Source: Streptomyces sp. NBC_01275 (lineage in GTDB: Bacteria; Actinomycetota; Actinomycetes; Streptomycetales; Streptomycetaceae). From it: a DNA stretch of 64,000 nucleotides. The stretch is from contig NZ_JAPEOZ010000001.1 of the NCBI RefSeq assembly GCF_026340655.1, positions 5,394,001 through 5,458,000 of the forward strand. The letters are read 5' to 3'. How positions within the stretch are numbered: position 1 is the first letter of the stretch; every line of letters starts with the position of its first letter. This document shows positions 37,286-46,757 of this stretch, piece after piece. A program made the translations under genes and the position numbers. The notes under the pieces were generated by a model. The model was not told the DNA's origin, made no database searches, and saw only the letters and a list, made by a program, of their open reading frames with translations.

Positions 37286-38202
37286 TTTCCGAGATAAGCC
37301 AGCGCCTGCATGATCCGATCACCTACGCCCTGCCGGCCATCGCGCTCATCATCATTGTCGAGATACTCGTGCTGCGTTACGACGAGGACGACACCCGGCG
37401 CTTCGATCTCCGGGACACGCGGGCCAGCGTCCTCACGGGAGTCGGCGCGCTCGTCGTTTCGACGGTATCGCGGAGCATTTCCCTCCTGGTGTACGCATGG
37501 GTGTACGTCGAGGTGGCTCCTTTCCATCTGCCGGAGAATGCGTGGTACACCTGGGTCATTCTCTTCTTCGGAGTCGATCTCACCATCTACGGATACCATC
37601 GGATGACTCACCGGGTCCGCGTCATGTGGGCGGGTCATCAGGTCCACCACTCCAGCGAGTATCTCAATGTCGCCGTCGCGGTCCGTCGTAAGTGGGCGCA
37701 GTGGTTCGAGAAGCTCATGTGGCTGCCGCTTCCCCTGCTGGGCGTACCACCGGTCCTGGTTTTCACCATGCAGTCGCTGCATCTCCTCTACGGCATCTTC
37801 GCGCATACCGAGAAGATCGGGAAGTGCCCGGCATTCATCGAGGCCGTATTCGTTACTCCCTCGCACCACCGCGTACACCACGGGAGCGACCAGATCTATC
37901 TGGACAAGAACTACGGCAGTATTCTGATCATCTGGGACCGGCTGTTCGGAACTTTCCAGCCGGAGTTGCACCGTCCGACCTACGGGCTCACCACCCCGCT
38001 CAGTTCGAACAGTGTCTGGCACATTCAGATCCATGAATTCGCGAAGATGTTCCGTGATGTGCGGCGGGCCGGAAGCTGGCGCCATCGCCTGGGATATGTC
38101 TTCGGCCCGCCCGGTTGGAAGCCCGTCGCCACCGGCACGGCGCGGGGCGGGGGACAGACGGAGTCCTCCTATGAGGCCCCGCTGCCCGGAGGTACACGGT
38201 GA
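37282..38202 (+). CDS. membrane fatty-acid hydroxylase/sterol desaturase-family protein
   Basis: 306 residues with at least three hydrophobic segments (about 12-30, 48-68, 80-100). Diiron histidine motifs are HRMTH, HQVHHSSE and HHRVHHG, the pattern of the fatty acid hydroxylase superfamily, which includes sphinganine C4-hydroxylase and alkylglycerol monooxygenase. It probably hydroxylates or desaturates a lipid chain at the membrane. GTGA overlap with the next gene. Confidence 0.85.
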   Translation: MISEISQRLHDPITYALPAIALIIIVEILVLRYDEDDTRRFDLRDTRASVLTGVGALVVSTVSRSISLLVYAWVYVEVAPFHLPENAWYTWVILFFGVDLTIYGYHRMTHRVRVMWAGHQVHHSSEYLNVAVAVRRKWAQWFEKLMWLPLPLLGVPPVLVFTMQSLHLLYGIFAHTEKIGKCPAFIEAVFVTPSHHRVHHGSDQIYLDKNYGSILIIWDRLFGTFQPELHRPTYGLTTPLSSNSVWHIQIHEFAKMFRDVRRAGSWRHRLGYVFGPPGWKPVATGTARGGGQTESSYEAPLPGGTR

Positions 38203-40439
38203 CGCTCACCGGAGCCATCGCGCCGGACCGACCGACGTCGGCTGCCGAGCCCTATCGCCTGGCGTTCGTGGGCGGCGGACCAAGGGCTACCTACGCCCTG
38301 GAGCGGTTGTCGGCGACCGTCGACAACCTGGGAGCCGGACAGTGGCTCGAGGTCCATGTCTTCGAACCGTCGGGTGAGTTCGGCGCCGGTCAGGTCCACA
38401 GTCCCTCCCAGGCCAGAACCAGCTATCTCAACCGCATCAGCGGCCAGGTCGGCTTCGCCGCCGACGACAGTGTGACGGGTGCCCGTCCGCTGCTGCCGGC
38501 GGCGGATCGCCCCACCTTGTACGAGTGGTGCCGCAACCGCTACGCGGAGACGGGCGAGCCCGACTTCGACGTGTCGCCGCAGGACGTGCCGAAACGCTAT
38601 GTGCACGGCCTCGCCCTGCGCGACATGTTCGACGGCTTCGCGCGCAGGCTGAGTGCCCATCCCCGAGTGGAGATCCGGCTGCACGTCGCCGAGGTCACCG
38701 ACATCGAGCCGCTGGGCGACGGACTTCGGATCGTCACCCGGGACGGGGACGGGTACCTGGTGGACGAGGCCCTGCTGTTGACGGGGCACTCCCACCACGA
38801 TCCGGCACGTGCTCGGGAGGGGCGCCGCCTGGCCGATCTGGCAGCGCGGGCCGGCGCCCACCACGTTCCGCACCCGTACCCGCTCCGGACCGAGCTCTCC
38901 TCGCAGATCGTCGGCCGGGACTCGGTCGTCGGCTGCATCGGGATGGGGCTCACCGCGATCGACGTCATCCTGCATCTGACCGAGGGACGGGGAGGGACGT
39001 TCGTCGACGACGGGCCGGACGGTCTCCGCTACCGGCCCAGTGGGGACGAGCCGGCCGGCATCGTGGCGCTCAGCCGGTCGGGACTCTTCAACTGCGCGCG
39101 GCCGTACAACGACAAGGAGCGGATGCAGGGGGCGGGTGATCACCCCGGCACGTTCCTCACCCGTGAGGCGATCGACCAGTTGCGGGCCAGTGCCGGACGT
39201 CCGGTGCGACGCGGCGGAGAGGAACGGCTCCAGCTCGACTTCGAGCGGAACGTGCTGCCGCTCGTGCTGCTCGAGATGGCCCACACGCATTACGTCACCC
39301 TGTTCGGCCCCGGCACGGCTCTCCTCCTGACGCAGCGTGTGATGCCGGGATACCTGGACTTCCTCGCGGGCAGGAGGCCCGAGGGGGACGAGCCGACCCG
39401 TCTGCTGGCGCCGATGGAGAAGGCGCTCGACGAGATCACGGACGTGCTCGAGAGCGTTGCCCGGGGGGCGTCCTCGGTCGAGGCCGAGCAGCGACGGTTG
39501 CCCTGGCCGGTCCGGGACGTACTCCTGCACTGGACCAAGGTGGTGCTGGGGCCGGCCTCCGAGCGGGAGTGCCGCCGCCACCTGGAGCGAGGGCTGTCGC
39601 TGGAACCCCTCATCGGAGGCGGCGAGGGGCCGACCGGCCTGGAACGGGACATCCGCGGGAACCGCTTCGACTGGGAGCGCGTCGTCTCCCCTCTCGCGGC
39701 CGACGGCGATGCCGACTCCTACCGCCAGGCGGTGCTGGAGTTCATGAGGCGTGACCGACTCTGGTCGCTGCAAGGCAATCTGACCAACCCCCACAAGGCC
39801 GCCGCGGACGGCGTCTGGCGCGATCTGCGTTCCGTCATCTCCTACGCCGTCGACGAGGCCGGGCTGACGGCGTCCTCGCAGCGGACGTTCCTGCAGCAGT
39901 ACGTTCGCTGTCACAACAGGCTGGTCAACGGGGCGGCGCCGGAACTCTCGGAAAAACTCGCCGCGTTGATCCGGCACGGCGTGCTGGACGTCTCGGCGGG
40001 CCCCGAAGCGGATCTGCGCCTGTCGGGCCCACGGCCAGGGCTCGTCGTCGAGGGCCCGCACACCGGTGCGCGCCGCCCGGTCGACGTGGTGGTGGAGGCG
40101 CGGGTGCACGGCTTCGACCCCAGGCTCGACATCCGTCCCCTCTACAGAAACCTGTTGAGCCGGGGAGTCGTACGGCTCTGGCGCAATGAGTCCGCCGACG
40201 GGGACGTCCTCGAACCCGGCGGAATCGATCTGACGCGTGACTTCCACGCGATCCGCTCCGACGGCAGTCCGGATCCTCGGATCACCGTGCTGGGGGTGCC
40301 CACCGAGGGGGCACGCACGTTCAACATCTCAGCACTGCGCCCGGACGCGGATCACTACATCATGCAGGACGTGCTGACCTGGCTGTCGGGCTTCTGGTCG
40401 ATGGCGGCGGCCAAGGTCGGCGAAGGAATCCCAGGATGA
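38199..40439 (+). CDS. large FAD/NAD(P)-binding protein (NAD_binding_9-like)
   Basis: 746 residues. The N-terminus LAFVGGGPRATYALERL is the FAD-binding GxGxxx motif of the FAD/NAD(P)-binding domain family related to L-ornithine/lysine N-monooxygenases. A second Rossmann-like segment (VVGCIGMGLTAIDVI) lies near residue 248. The C-terminal 350 residues have no motif I know. An N-oxygenase or other flavin-dependent oxidation is plausible but unproven; the partner substrate could be the AEP amine. Confidence 0.75.
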   Translation: MTLTGAIAPDRPTSAAEPYRLAFVGGGPRATYALERLSATVDNLGAGQWLEVHVFEPSGEFGAGQVHSPSQARTSYLNRISGQVGFAADDSVTGARPLLPAADRPTLYEWCRNRYAETGEPDFDVSPQDVPKRYVHGLALRDMFDGFARRLSAHPRVEIRLHVAEVTDIEPLGDGLRIVTRDGDGYLVDEALLLTGHSHHDPARAREGRRLADLAARAGAHHVPHPYPLRTELSSQIVGRDSVVGCIGMGLTAIDVILHLTEGRGGTFVDDGPDGLRYRPSGDEPAGIVALSRSGLFNCARPYNDKERMQGAGDHPGTFLTREAIDQLRASAGRPVRRGGEERLQLDFERNVLPLVLLEMAHTHYVTLFGPGTALLLTQRVMPGYLDFLAGRRPEGDEPTRLLAPMEKALDEITDVLESVARGASSVEAEQRRLPWPVRDVLLHWTKVVLGPASERECRRHLERGLSLEPLIGGGEGPTGLERDIRGNRFDWERVVSPLAADGDADSYRQAVLEFMRRDRLWSLQGNLTNPHKAAADGVWRDLRSVISYAVDEAGLTASSQRTFLQQYVRCHNRLVNGAAPELSEKLAALIRHGVLDVSAGPEADLRLSGPRPGLVVEGPHTGARRPVDVVVEARVHGFDPRLDIRPLYRNLLSRGVVRLWRNESADGDVLEPGGIDLTRDFHAIRSDGSPDPRITVLGVPTEGARTFNISALRPDADHYIMQDVLTWLSGFWSMAAAKVGEGIPG

Positions 40440-42025
40440 GCAAGGCAGCTCCGCCGAGCCCTGCGGCGGCGGCACACGGCACGCAACGAGTGGGGTGGCG
40501 AAGCTTTCGCGGCCGGCCCTGGCTGACGTTGATCACCGTGTCCATCGGAGCGATGATGGTGTCGCTCGACGGGATGATCGTGGTGGTGGCCCAGCCGGTC
40601 CTCCAGCACGAGCTGAGGGCGGGCCTGTCCCAGATCCAGTGGGTGACCAACGGCTATCTGCTCGCCGTCGCGGCACTGCTCATCACGGCCGGCAAGCTGG
40701 GGGACCGCTTCGGACATCGCAGGGTCTTCCTGGCCGGCGTACTGGGGTTCACCCTGTCCTCGGTCGCGATCGGCCTGTCCGACGGCATCGCCTGGGTGGT
40801 GGGACTGCGGGCCCTGCAGGGAGTCTTCGGGGCGCTGATGCAGCCGGCGACTCTCGGTCTGGTGCGCAACGCCTTTCCTCCGGAAAGGCTCAACATGCCG
40901 ATCGCGGTCCGCAGTTCCATCATCGCGGCCTCCACCGCGGCCGGTCCGATCGTCGGTGGTCTGGTGGTCGAGCACGCGTCCTGGCGGTGGATCTTCTTCG
41001 TCAACGTCCCCCTCGGCGCCCTGGCGCTCGTGCTCGGGTTGGTCGGACTGCGCGAGGTGCGGCCGGACCGCGCGGCCAAGTCGTTCGACATGCCAGGTGT
41101 CGTCATGCTGGCCGTGGCGCTCTGCTCCTTGGTCTGGGGGTTGACCCGGACACCCGCCGCGGGCGGCGGATACGGCCAGAACCTGCTGTTCCTGGGCATG
41201 GCGACCGTGCTGGGGTGTTGCTTCCTCTGGTGGGAGAGCCGGGTTGCGGAACCACTTCTTCCGCTGCGGATCTTCCGTTCCGTGCAGTTCTCGGTCGGCG
41301 CCTTTCTCACCGTCGTGCTGGCCTTCGTGATGATCGGGGCGCCCTTCGTCCTCGTCTTCTATCTGCAGAACGTCCAGCACCTGACCCCGGTGGAGTCCGG
41401 TGTCCGGGTGCTCGGGCTGACCCTGATGATGATCGTCGGCGCTCCGCTGGTGGGGCTGTGGATGAACCGCAGGGGAGCCCGGACGCCCATCGTGTTCGGC
41501 ATGCTGGCCACGACGGTGGCCATGTGCGCGCTGTCCCGGCTGGGCGCGAGTTCGAGCTCGCTCCAGATCATGCTGTGCTTCTTCGTGCTCGGCTTCGGAT
41601 TCAGTCCGGTGAAAGTCGGTGCGACCAAATTGGTCATGAGCCATGCTCCGGTGGAGCTGTCCGGCGTGGCGGGCGGGATCCAGCAGACCGCGATGCAGGT
41701 CGGCGGCAGCCTGGGCACAGCCCTGATCGCCGCGATCATCGGAACACGCGTCAACTCGACGCTCCCCCGGCAACTCTCCGACGCCGGCTTCTCCCTGTCG
41801 ACGTCCCAGGCCTACGAGGCGTCCCAGGCTGTGGCGGTCGGCCAGTCTCCGGGCGCGGCGCTCCACCTGGGCACGTCCGACACGCTGGCCCGCATCGGTC
41901 AGGCCGTCTTCCTCGACGGGATGCAACACGCACTGGTCGCCACGGCTGTCGTGGCCGCCTGTGGAACCGGGGCCGCGCTTCTCATCCGGCGCGGGTCGGA
42001 GCAGCACGCCGACATTCGTGTGTGA
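40436..42025 (+). CDS. MFS exporter, 14-TM DHA2/EmrB type
   Basis: 529 residues with about 14 hydrophobic segments. The motif A-like GDRFGHRR is at about residue 85, and motif C-like regions are Gly/Pro-rich. Such pumps export antibiotics and often give self-resistance. It ends the five-gene operon that starts at 36039, with an ATGA overlap to the FAD protein. The C-terminal stop lies inside a SARP-like repeat region. Confidence 0.88.
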   Translation: MSKAAPPSPAAAAHGTQRVGWRSFRGRPWLTLITVSIGAMMVSLDGMIVVVAQPVLQHELRAGLSQIQWVTNGYLLAVAALLITAGKLGDRFGHRRVFLAGVLGFTLSSVAIGLSDGIAWVVGLRALQGVFGALMQPATLGLVRNAFPPERLNMPIAVRSSIIAASTAAGPIVGGLVVEHASWRWIFFVNVPLGALALVLGLVGLREVRPDRAAKSFDMPGVVMLAVALCSLVWGLTRTPAAGGGYGQNLLFLGMATVLGCCFLWWESRVAEPLLPLRIFRSVQFSVGAFLTVVLAFVMIGAPFVLVFYLQNVQHLTPVESGVRVLGLTLMMIVGAPLVGLWMNRRGARTPIVFGMLATTVAMCALSRLGASSSSLQIMLCFFVLGFGFSPVKVGATKLVMSHAPVELSGVAGGIQQTAMQVGGSLGTALIAAIIGTRVNSTLPRQLSDAGFSLSTSQAYEASQAVAVGQSPGAALHLGTSDTLARIGQAVFLDGMQHALVATAVVAACGTGAALLIRRGSEQHADIRV

Positions 42026-42026
42026 A

Positions 42027-42044
42027 GCTAAAACTCTCCTAACA
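42027..42044 (+). promoter_or_regulatory. candidate SARP box upstream of the TauD-like gene
   Basis: GCTAAAA (42027-42033) and CCTAACA (42038-42044) are 11 bp apart. They begin two bases after the exporter stop codon and 173 bases before the dioxygenase start. Confidence 0.6.
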
Positions 42045-42216
42045 GAGGAATTGCACGGGACTGGCACCGCTGTTGAAATCCGATAGGTAAGCCGAGCCTT
42101 TTTGTTTGCGGCGGGTCGACCTGAGTCATAGAGTCGAGGCAGCCCTGTCCGTCAGGTCCACAGGGCAGGGGATCAGGGCTACTGCCTTAAAGTGTCAGGA
42201 AAGGAAGAACTGCGGA

Positions 42217-43200
42217 ATGGCTACAGCTCTTGAAATGTCGTACTCCCGCACCCTCGAGGTGCCCGCCGAAGCGCTGCACACCTTCTCGAAGCGAGCCCAG
42301 GAGGAGCTGGTCCCGTACATCAGGGAGCTCGGCGAAGCGTCTCGGGGGATGCGGGTGGACGATCTGGCGGTAGACCTGACTCGCTGCCCGCAGTTCACGC
42401 AGGAAATCGAATCGACGCGGAAAGTGGTCGATTCCGGGACTCACTTCGTCATCTATGACCGAGTCGCCGGCATCGAATCGTTGCGCTCCCAGGCTCTTTT
42501 CACCTGGATACTCGGTTCGGCGCTGGGGGAGCCGATGCTCCAGAACCACGAAGGCTGGCGCCTGATCGAGGTGTACGACCGGGGCACCGGCCGCACGATC
42601 GCCGAGGGAGCCAGGTACCACCAGACCAAGCAGGGCGCCTACATACACAACGACGGCGTGAGCGACATCGAGCCGATCGACTACCTCGTCCTGTCGTGTG
42701 CCCAGCGCGCCTACATTGGCGGCGAGAGCGTCATGGTGGACGCCAAGACCGCCCATGACCTTCTCCTGAAGCATCCTGAGATTCTTGACATCCTGACCGG
42801 AAAATTCTGGTTCGAGAAGCGCGGAATGACCACGGAGGCCGACTTCTTCCAGTCCCCCATCATCAAGTACTCGGCCGAGGGCGAGCCGCTGGTCAGCTAT
42901 TTCAGGGCCTACATCGAAAGCGCACACGAGCAGGTCGGAGAACCGCTGAGTGAGCGTCAGCGCGAGGCTCTCGACTTCTTTGACGCGGTTCTCGACCAGT
43001 CGTCCGTGCAGTATCGGATGCGGCTCGAGCGAGGGCAGACCATGGTTTCTGCCGACGATCGATTTCTGCACACCAGGACCACGTTCGTCGACCGCTTCAC
43101 ACCCCGGGTGATCGACATGGACACGGACACTCCGGACAGCGTCAACCGCTACATGTACCGAGTCTGGTCGCGCAAGCGGGAAGCGAGTCGGCTGCCCTAG
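42217..43200 (+). CDS. TauD/TfdA-like Fe(II)/2-oxoglutarate dioxygenase
   Basis: 327 residues. The iron-binding HxD is in YIHNDGV (near residue 147), and the distal His is in RFLHTRTTF near residue 283, followed by the expected Arg. ATG at 42217 with AGGAAAGGAAG upstream. Family members hydroxylate, halogenate or desaturate; TauD-like enzymes hydroxylate aminoethylphosphonate in phosphonate metabolism, a plausible role here. It converges on SARP 2 with a 4-base overlap. Confidence 0.82.
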   Translation: MATALEMSYSRTLEVPAEALHTFSKRAQEELVPYIRELGEASRGMRVDDLAVDLTRCPQFTQEIESTRKVVDSGTHFVIYDRVAGIESLRSQALFTWILGSALGEPMLQNHEGWRLIEVYDRGTGRTIAEGARYHQTKQGAYIHNDGVSDIEPIDYLVLSCAQRAYIGGESVMVDAKTAHDLLLKHPEILDILTGKFWFEKRGMTTEADFFQSPIIKYSAEGEPLVSYFRAYIESAHEQVGEPLSERQREALDFFDAVLDQSSVQYRMRLERGQTMVSADDRFLHTRTTFVDRFTPRVIDMDTDTPDSVNRYMYRVWSRKREASRLP

Positions 43201-44009
43201 CGCCTGTGGGTCAGGACGGGCTCCGGATGCCTCGGGTCGAAGTTCTCCACGTCGTCGAGGTGGGCCGCCCGGGACAGAATCGCCTGGTGGAGATGGCGAA
43301 GGCCGGCTCCGGGTTCCATGCCGAACTCGCTCACCAGGACATCGCGAATCTCGCCGTAAACGGCAAGAGATTCCGCGGTCCTGCCGGATCGGTAAAGGGC
43401 GATCATGAGGTAGGCGTACAGGTTCTCCCAGGTGGGAAGCTCGGCTATGAGTGCATAGAGTTCGCCGATGAGGGCACGGTGCCTGCCCAGGCGGAGCTGA
43501 AGTCCCATGTGCAGTTCCTGCGCGGCCATGTGCTTCTCGTCGAGCCGACGTCCGAGAGCGTCGAAGGCCGGTATCGAGCGCAGATCACCGAGGGCGCCAC
43601 CTCGCCACAGCGCCAGGGCTGATGCCAGTACGACCGCCGCCTCTTCCTTGCGGTCCTCCTTGAGCAGTCGCTGCCCTTCGGTCCACAGGTCTTCGAAGCG
43701 GCTGACGTCCAGCAGCTCAGGGGGCAGGTTGAGGCGGTACCCCCGCGGCTGGGTGGTGAGTACGGATGCGTCGAGACCCAGGTCGGCGAGGTGCCTGCGC
43801 AGCTTGGAGACATAGACCTGAAGTGCCGTCGCGGCGGTCTGCGGGGGCAGGCTGGACCAGAGTGCGTCGATCAGGGTCTCCGTGGAAACAGACTTTCCAT
43901 TGTGCACGCACAGGAACGCAAGTAGTGAGCGAATTTTGAGTGCCCGAGGACTCTTCTGGCGTCCGGAGGAGGATTCTATCTCCAAGGGGCCCAGCACTCT
44001 AAAAATCAT
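43197..44009 (-). CDS. SARP-family transcriptional activator 2
   Basis: 270 residues with the same architecture as SARP 1: winged helix (FRVLGPLEI start) and activation domain. It ends within the dioxygenase gene. No 11-bp repeat pair lies directly upstream, so it may answer to another signal. Confidence 0.88.
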   Translation of the reverse strand: MIFRVLGPLEIESSSGRQKSPRALKIRSLLAFLCVHNGKSVSTETLIDALWSSLPPQTAATALQVYVSKLRRHLADLGLDASVLTTQPRGYRLNLPPELLDVSRFEDLWTEGQRLLKEDRKEEAAVVLASALALWRGGALGDLRSIPAFDALGRRLDEKHMAAQELHMGLQLRLGRHRALIGELYALIAELPTWENLYAYLMIALYRSGRTAESLAVYGEIRDVLVSEFGMEPGAGLRHLHQAILSRAAHLDDVENFDPRHPEPVLTHRR

Positions 44010-45190
44010 AACCGCCCGATCTTCAGTCGAACCGCAGGAATCTCCCAGCCGCGTCCGGGGTTATCCCAAGCTTTCCATAATTGACGCACGCCCTCCATTG
44101 AATATTCACATTTTCAGAACCATGATCATCGCTCACGCCTTTGATGGGCGTCAAGGGCTGCCGCAGGTCTTTCGTGACGATTTTGCCAACCCTTGTGCCC
44201 GTCTTTTGGATTATTGTGCCTGACATGCACTTTATGGGTGAACTCTAAAAATGGTTTGCGAAGCACGGGCGGATTGGTCCTGGTTGGGCGTCCGGTCGGC
44301 CCGGGTCTGCCCGTGCCACGGAGCCGGGCGGCCCATCTGAGCAGCGGCCTGCTCGACGGCGGCGGGCGGGATGCCCTCGCCGGCCGTGGCGACGCCCTCC
44401 TGGATGACGATCGACGTCTCCGTGAGCGGCGTCCAGGGAGAGCCCTGGGCTCCCGCGGCGAACGGCAAATGAGTTTCTGTGAATCGCATATGCCTGCCTT
44501 GTGCGCTTGGTCGATTCGCGAGGGGCGTGATCATGGATTTCGCCGCATCGTGGATCAGGTTGAAAATAAAGCACCATACGGGGCAGAGTCACCCAGGGCC
44601 CTCGTTTCTCCCATGTCGATGCTCTTGACTGTCACCACGGCATCGTTGAGGATCGAGAGAGCGTGAGCATCCTGGTTTTGTTCTGCGGTATCACGGGGGT
44701 GATGCGAGGCATGCTTTTTATCATTCGGCGGCCGGTCGAAAACAAAGCGCCCGACGGGGAAAATCCGAGACCCTGAGGCACGGCCTTCGCGCGCTATCGG
44801 GTCGACCGCGGCGGCAACCGCACGGGGATCCCCCTTGCTCACCCATCGCTCACCCGTCGAGGTTTCGCGCGGCCCCGCGGCGGAAGGCTGCGCGGCGTGC
44901 CCGGAAACGCTGTCGCGTACGCATGCTCCGTCAGCGTCGACGGAGGCGACGGAGGCGACGATCGAGGTGCACTTGACCGGGGTGTGCGGCAGCTCGCCGA
45001 CGCCCCGGCTGCGGGCGCTCCCGCTGATGCCGACGATGTCCTGCGACCGGGCCGAGTGAGCGGCGGCCGGGAGCGTTGACGCTCGCGGTTGCGGCGCCCT
45101 CGCAGGCGTGGTCGCGGCACTCTCACCCGCGTGGTCAGCGGCGCTCTCGCAGGAAAGAACCGAGAATTCTGGACATCACCGGGGAAATCT
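44010..45190. other. 1.2 kb intergenic region between SARP 2 and SARP 3
   Basis: I see no recognisable gene apart from one weak small-peptide candidate. It contains a near-palindrome GCCTTTGA...TCAAGGGC near 44135 and long GC-rich stretches without coding signal. The promoters of both flanking regulators must lie here. Confidence 0.5.
44232..44489 (-). CDS. possible small protein of unknown function
   Basis: An 85-codon minus-strand frame starts at ATG 44489 behind AAGGCAGG and begins MRFTETHLPFAAGAQGSPW. It has no known domain. Amphipathic and Pro-rich, it may be a peptide or a chance frame; the ribosome site is the only positive evidence. Confidence 0.25.
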   Translation of the reverse strand: MRFTETHLPFAAGAQGSPWTPLTETSIVIQEGVATAGEGIPPAAVEQAAAQMGRPAPWHGQTRADRTPNQDQSARASQTIFRVHP

Positions 45191-45958
45191 GTGAAGTTTC
45201 AGGTACTGGGGCCGATCGGGATCGCCACACAGGACGGCCTTCAGGTCGCGCCGAAAGCCCTCAAGTTACGCTCCCTCCTGGCTTACCTCTGCGCTCACCG
45301 CGAGGAAGTGGTCTCCGTCAGCCGGCTCACCGAGGTTCTCTGGTCGGGTGCGCCTCCCCGGACGGCGCCGACCGCGCTTCATGTCTACATATCCAAGCTC
45401 AGGCAGTACCTCCAGTCGCTCGGCCTTGACGCCACCTCGCTCATCGTCACTCAGCCGCCCGGATACCGGATCAATCTGTCCGGTCACGTGCTGGACCTTG
45501 ACCAGTTCGAGGTGCTGCTCGCCAGGGCCGGTCGACTCAGGTCGTCACTGGAATCGCTCGAGGAGGCATCCGAGGTCCTGGACTCCGCGATAGCGCTGTG
45601 GAGGGGACGCGCTCTCGAGGACCTGCGTACCGTGCCGGCCTTCGACAGCCTCGGTCAACGCCTGGACGAGCGACGCGCCTTCGCCCACACACAGCGCCTC
45701 GAGATCGAGCTCGAACTGGGCAACCACAAGGCGGTGATCAGTGAGATCAGCTCCCTCATCGACGAGCGTCCGACCTGGGAGAACCTCTATGGATATCTGA
45801 TGGTGGCCCTCTACCGGAGCGGTCGCACCGCGGAGGCGCTGGCGGCGTACGGAAGGATTCGCCAAGTCCTGGTCCAGGATCTCGGAATCGAACCCGGCCC
45901 CCAGCTGAAGCGGTTGCAGCAGTCGATCCTCACCCATGACCCTGCCTTGACCTGGTAG
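45191..45958 (+). CDS. SARP-family transcriptional activator 3
   Basis: 255 residues from the GTG at 45191, where the SARP consensus begins (KFQVLGPIGI); the longer frame from 45089 adds a low-complexity basic lead. Same two-domain layout as SARPs 1 and 2. Its 3' end overlaps the convergent thioesterase by 29 bases. Confidence 0.86.
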   Translation: MKFQVLGPIGIATQDGLQVAPKALKLRSLLAYLCAHREEVVSVSRLTEVLWSGAPPRTAPTALHVYISKLRQYLQSLGLDATSLIVTQPPGYRINLSGHVLDLDQFEVLLARAGRLRSSLESLEEASEVLDSAIALWRGRALEDLRTVPAFDSLGQRLDERRAFAHTQRLEIELELGNHKAVISEISSLIDERPTWENLYGYLMVALYRSGRTAEALAAYGRIRQVLVQDLGIEPGPQLKRLQQSILTHDPALTW

Positions 45959-46757
45959 CTGTCGGGCAGGCGCCTGGCGCGGCCTTCTGCAGCGCCTTCG
46001 CCAGCACGTCCGCGACGGCGCGTCTGTTCTCCGGCGCCAGGAGGGCGAAATGCCCCCCGGGCAGGGGAAAGACCTCGCACGACTCCGTGGTCCGGGCGCC
46101 CCACTCCGGCAGCTGCGCGAACGGCGCCAGCGGGTCGTCGAGCGCCCCGAGGACGAACAGCGGAACGCCCGCCCGCAGTGGGCGGCCGGCCGCCGACGCC
46201 TCCCTGCCCAGAGCGACATCGGCGGACAGGATCCGGGTCACCGCCTTCAGCAGGGCAGGATTCTCCAGCACCTCCGGCGAGGTTCCGCCACCGGCCACCA
46301 GCACGTCGTGCAGTTCCTCCGGAGTCTCGGCGTCGAGCACGATGCGGCAGCCGCGCGGCACCTGTCCACCGATCACCAGCCCCTTGCAGTCCTCCCCGAG
46401 TACGCCCGCGACATGGAAGGCGAGCAAGGCGCCGAGACTGTGCCCGAACAGCACCGTCGGCACGTTCCGGCCGGCGAGTTCCCTCACCGCACTGTCCAGG
46501 ACGTCGTCCAGGCCGCAGCCGGGCGCCTCGGTGAAGCGCCCGCCGCGGCCCGGCAGGGCGAGCCCCAGAATCTCGACGTCCTCGGGCACATGGGCGAGCA
46601 CGTCGACCAGCGCGGTGGGCCCCGCCGCGGAGTGCGGCAGCACCAACAGCCGTCGGCCGCGGACCGGGCCGTCCGAGGACGCCGGGCGCAGTCGCGTCCA
46701 CCAGGTCGCCGCCACGCTCGGCACCGGGTTCTGTTTCACGTCGGTCCGTCCGGTCAC
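45930..46757 (-). CDS. type II thioesterase (RifR/GrsT type)
   Basis: 275 residues; nucleophile elbow GHSLGALLAF (Ser near residue 107), an Asp near ALDDPL and a C-terminal His in PGGHFALL complete the alpha/beta hydrolase triad. These enzymes clear stalled acyl or aminoacyl groups from carrier proteins. The GTG start overlaps the stop of the FabH relic (GTGA). It is the last gene of a long minus-strand operon. Confidence 0.85.
   Translation of the reverse strand: MTGRTDVKQNPVPSVAATWWTRLRPASSDGPVRGRRLLVLPHSAAGPTALVDVLAHVPEDVEILGLALPGRGGRFTEAPGCGLDDVLDSAVRELAGRNVPTVLFGHSLGALLAFHVAGVLGEDCKGLVIGGQVPRGCRIVLDAETPEELHDVLVAGGGTSPEVLENPALLKAVTRILSADVALGREASAAGRPLRAGVPLFVLGALDDPLAPFAQLPEWGARTTESCEVFPLPGGHFALLAPENRRAVADVLAKALQKAAPGACPTATRSRQGHG

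Noticed and set aside
38169..40247. 692-codon minus-strand frame
   Set aside because: It is antisense to the FAD protein and is rich in Arg, Val and Gly without domains.
40355..42067. 570-codon minus-strand frame
   Set aside because: It is antisense to the MFS exporter; its His/Gln/Asp-rich composition is typical of a shadow frame.
44835..45059. short frames upstream of SARP 3
   Set aside because: They are GC-rich chance frames without ribosome sites or homology.
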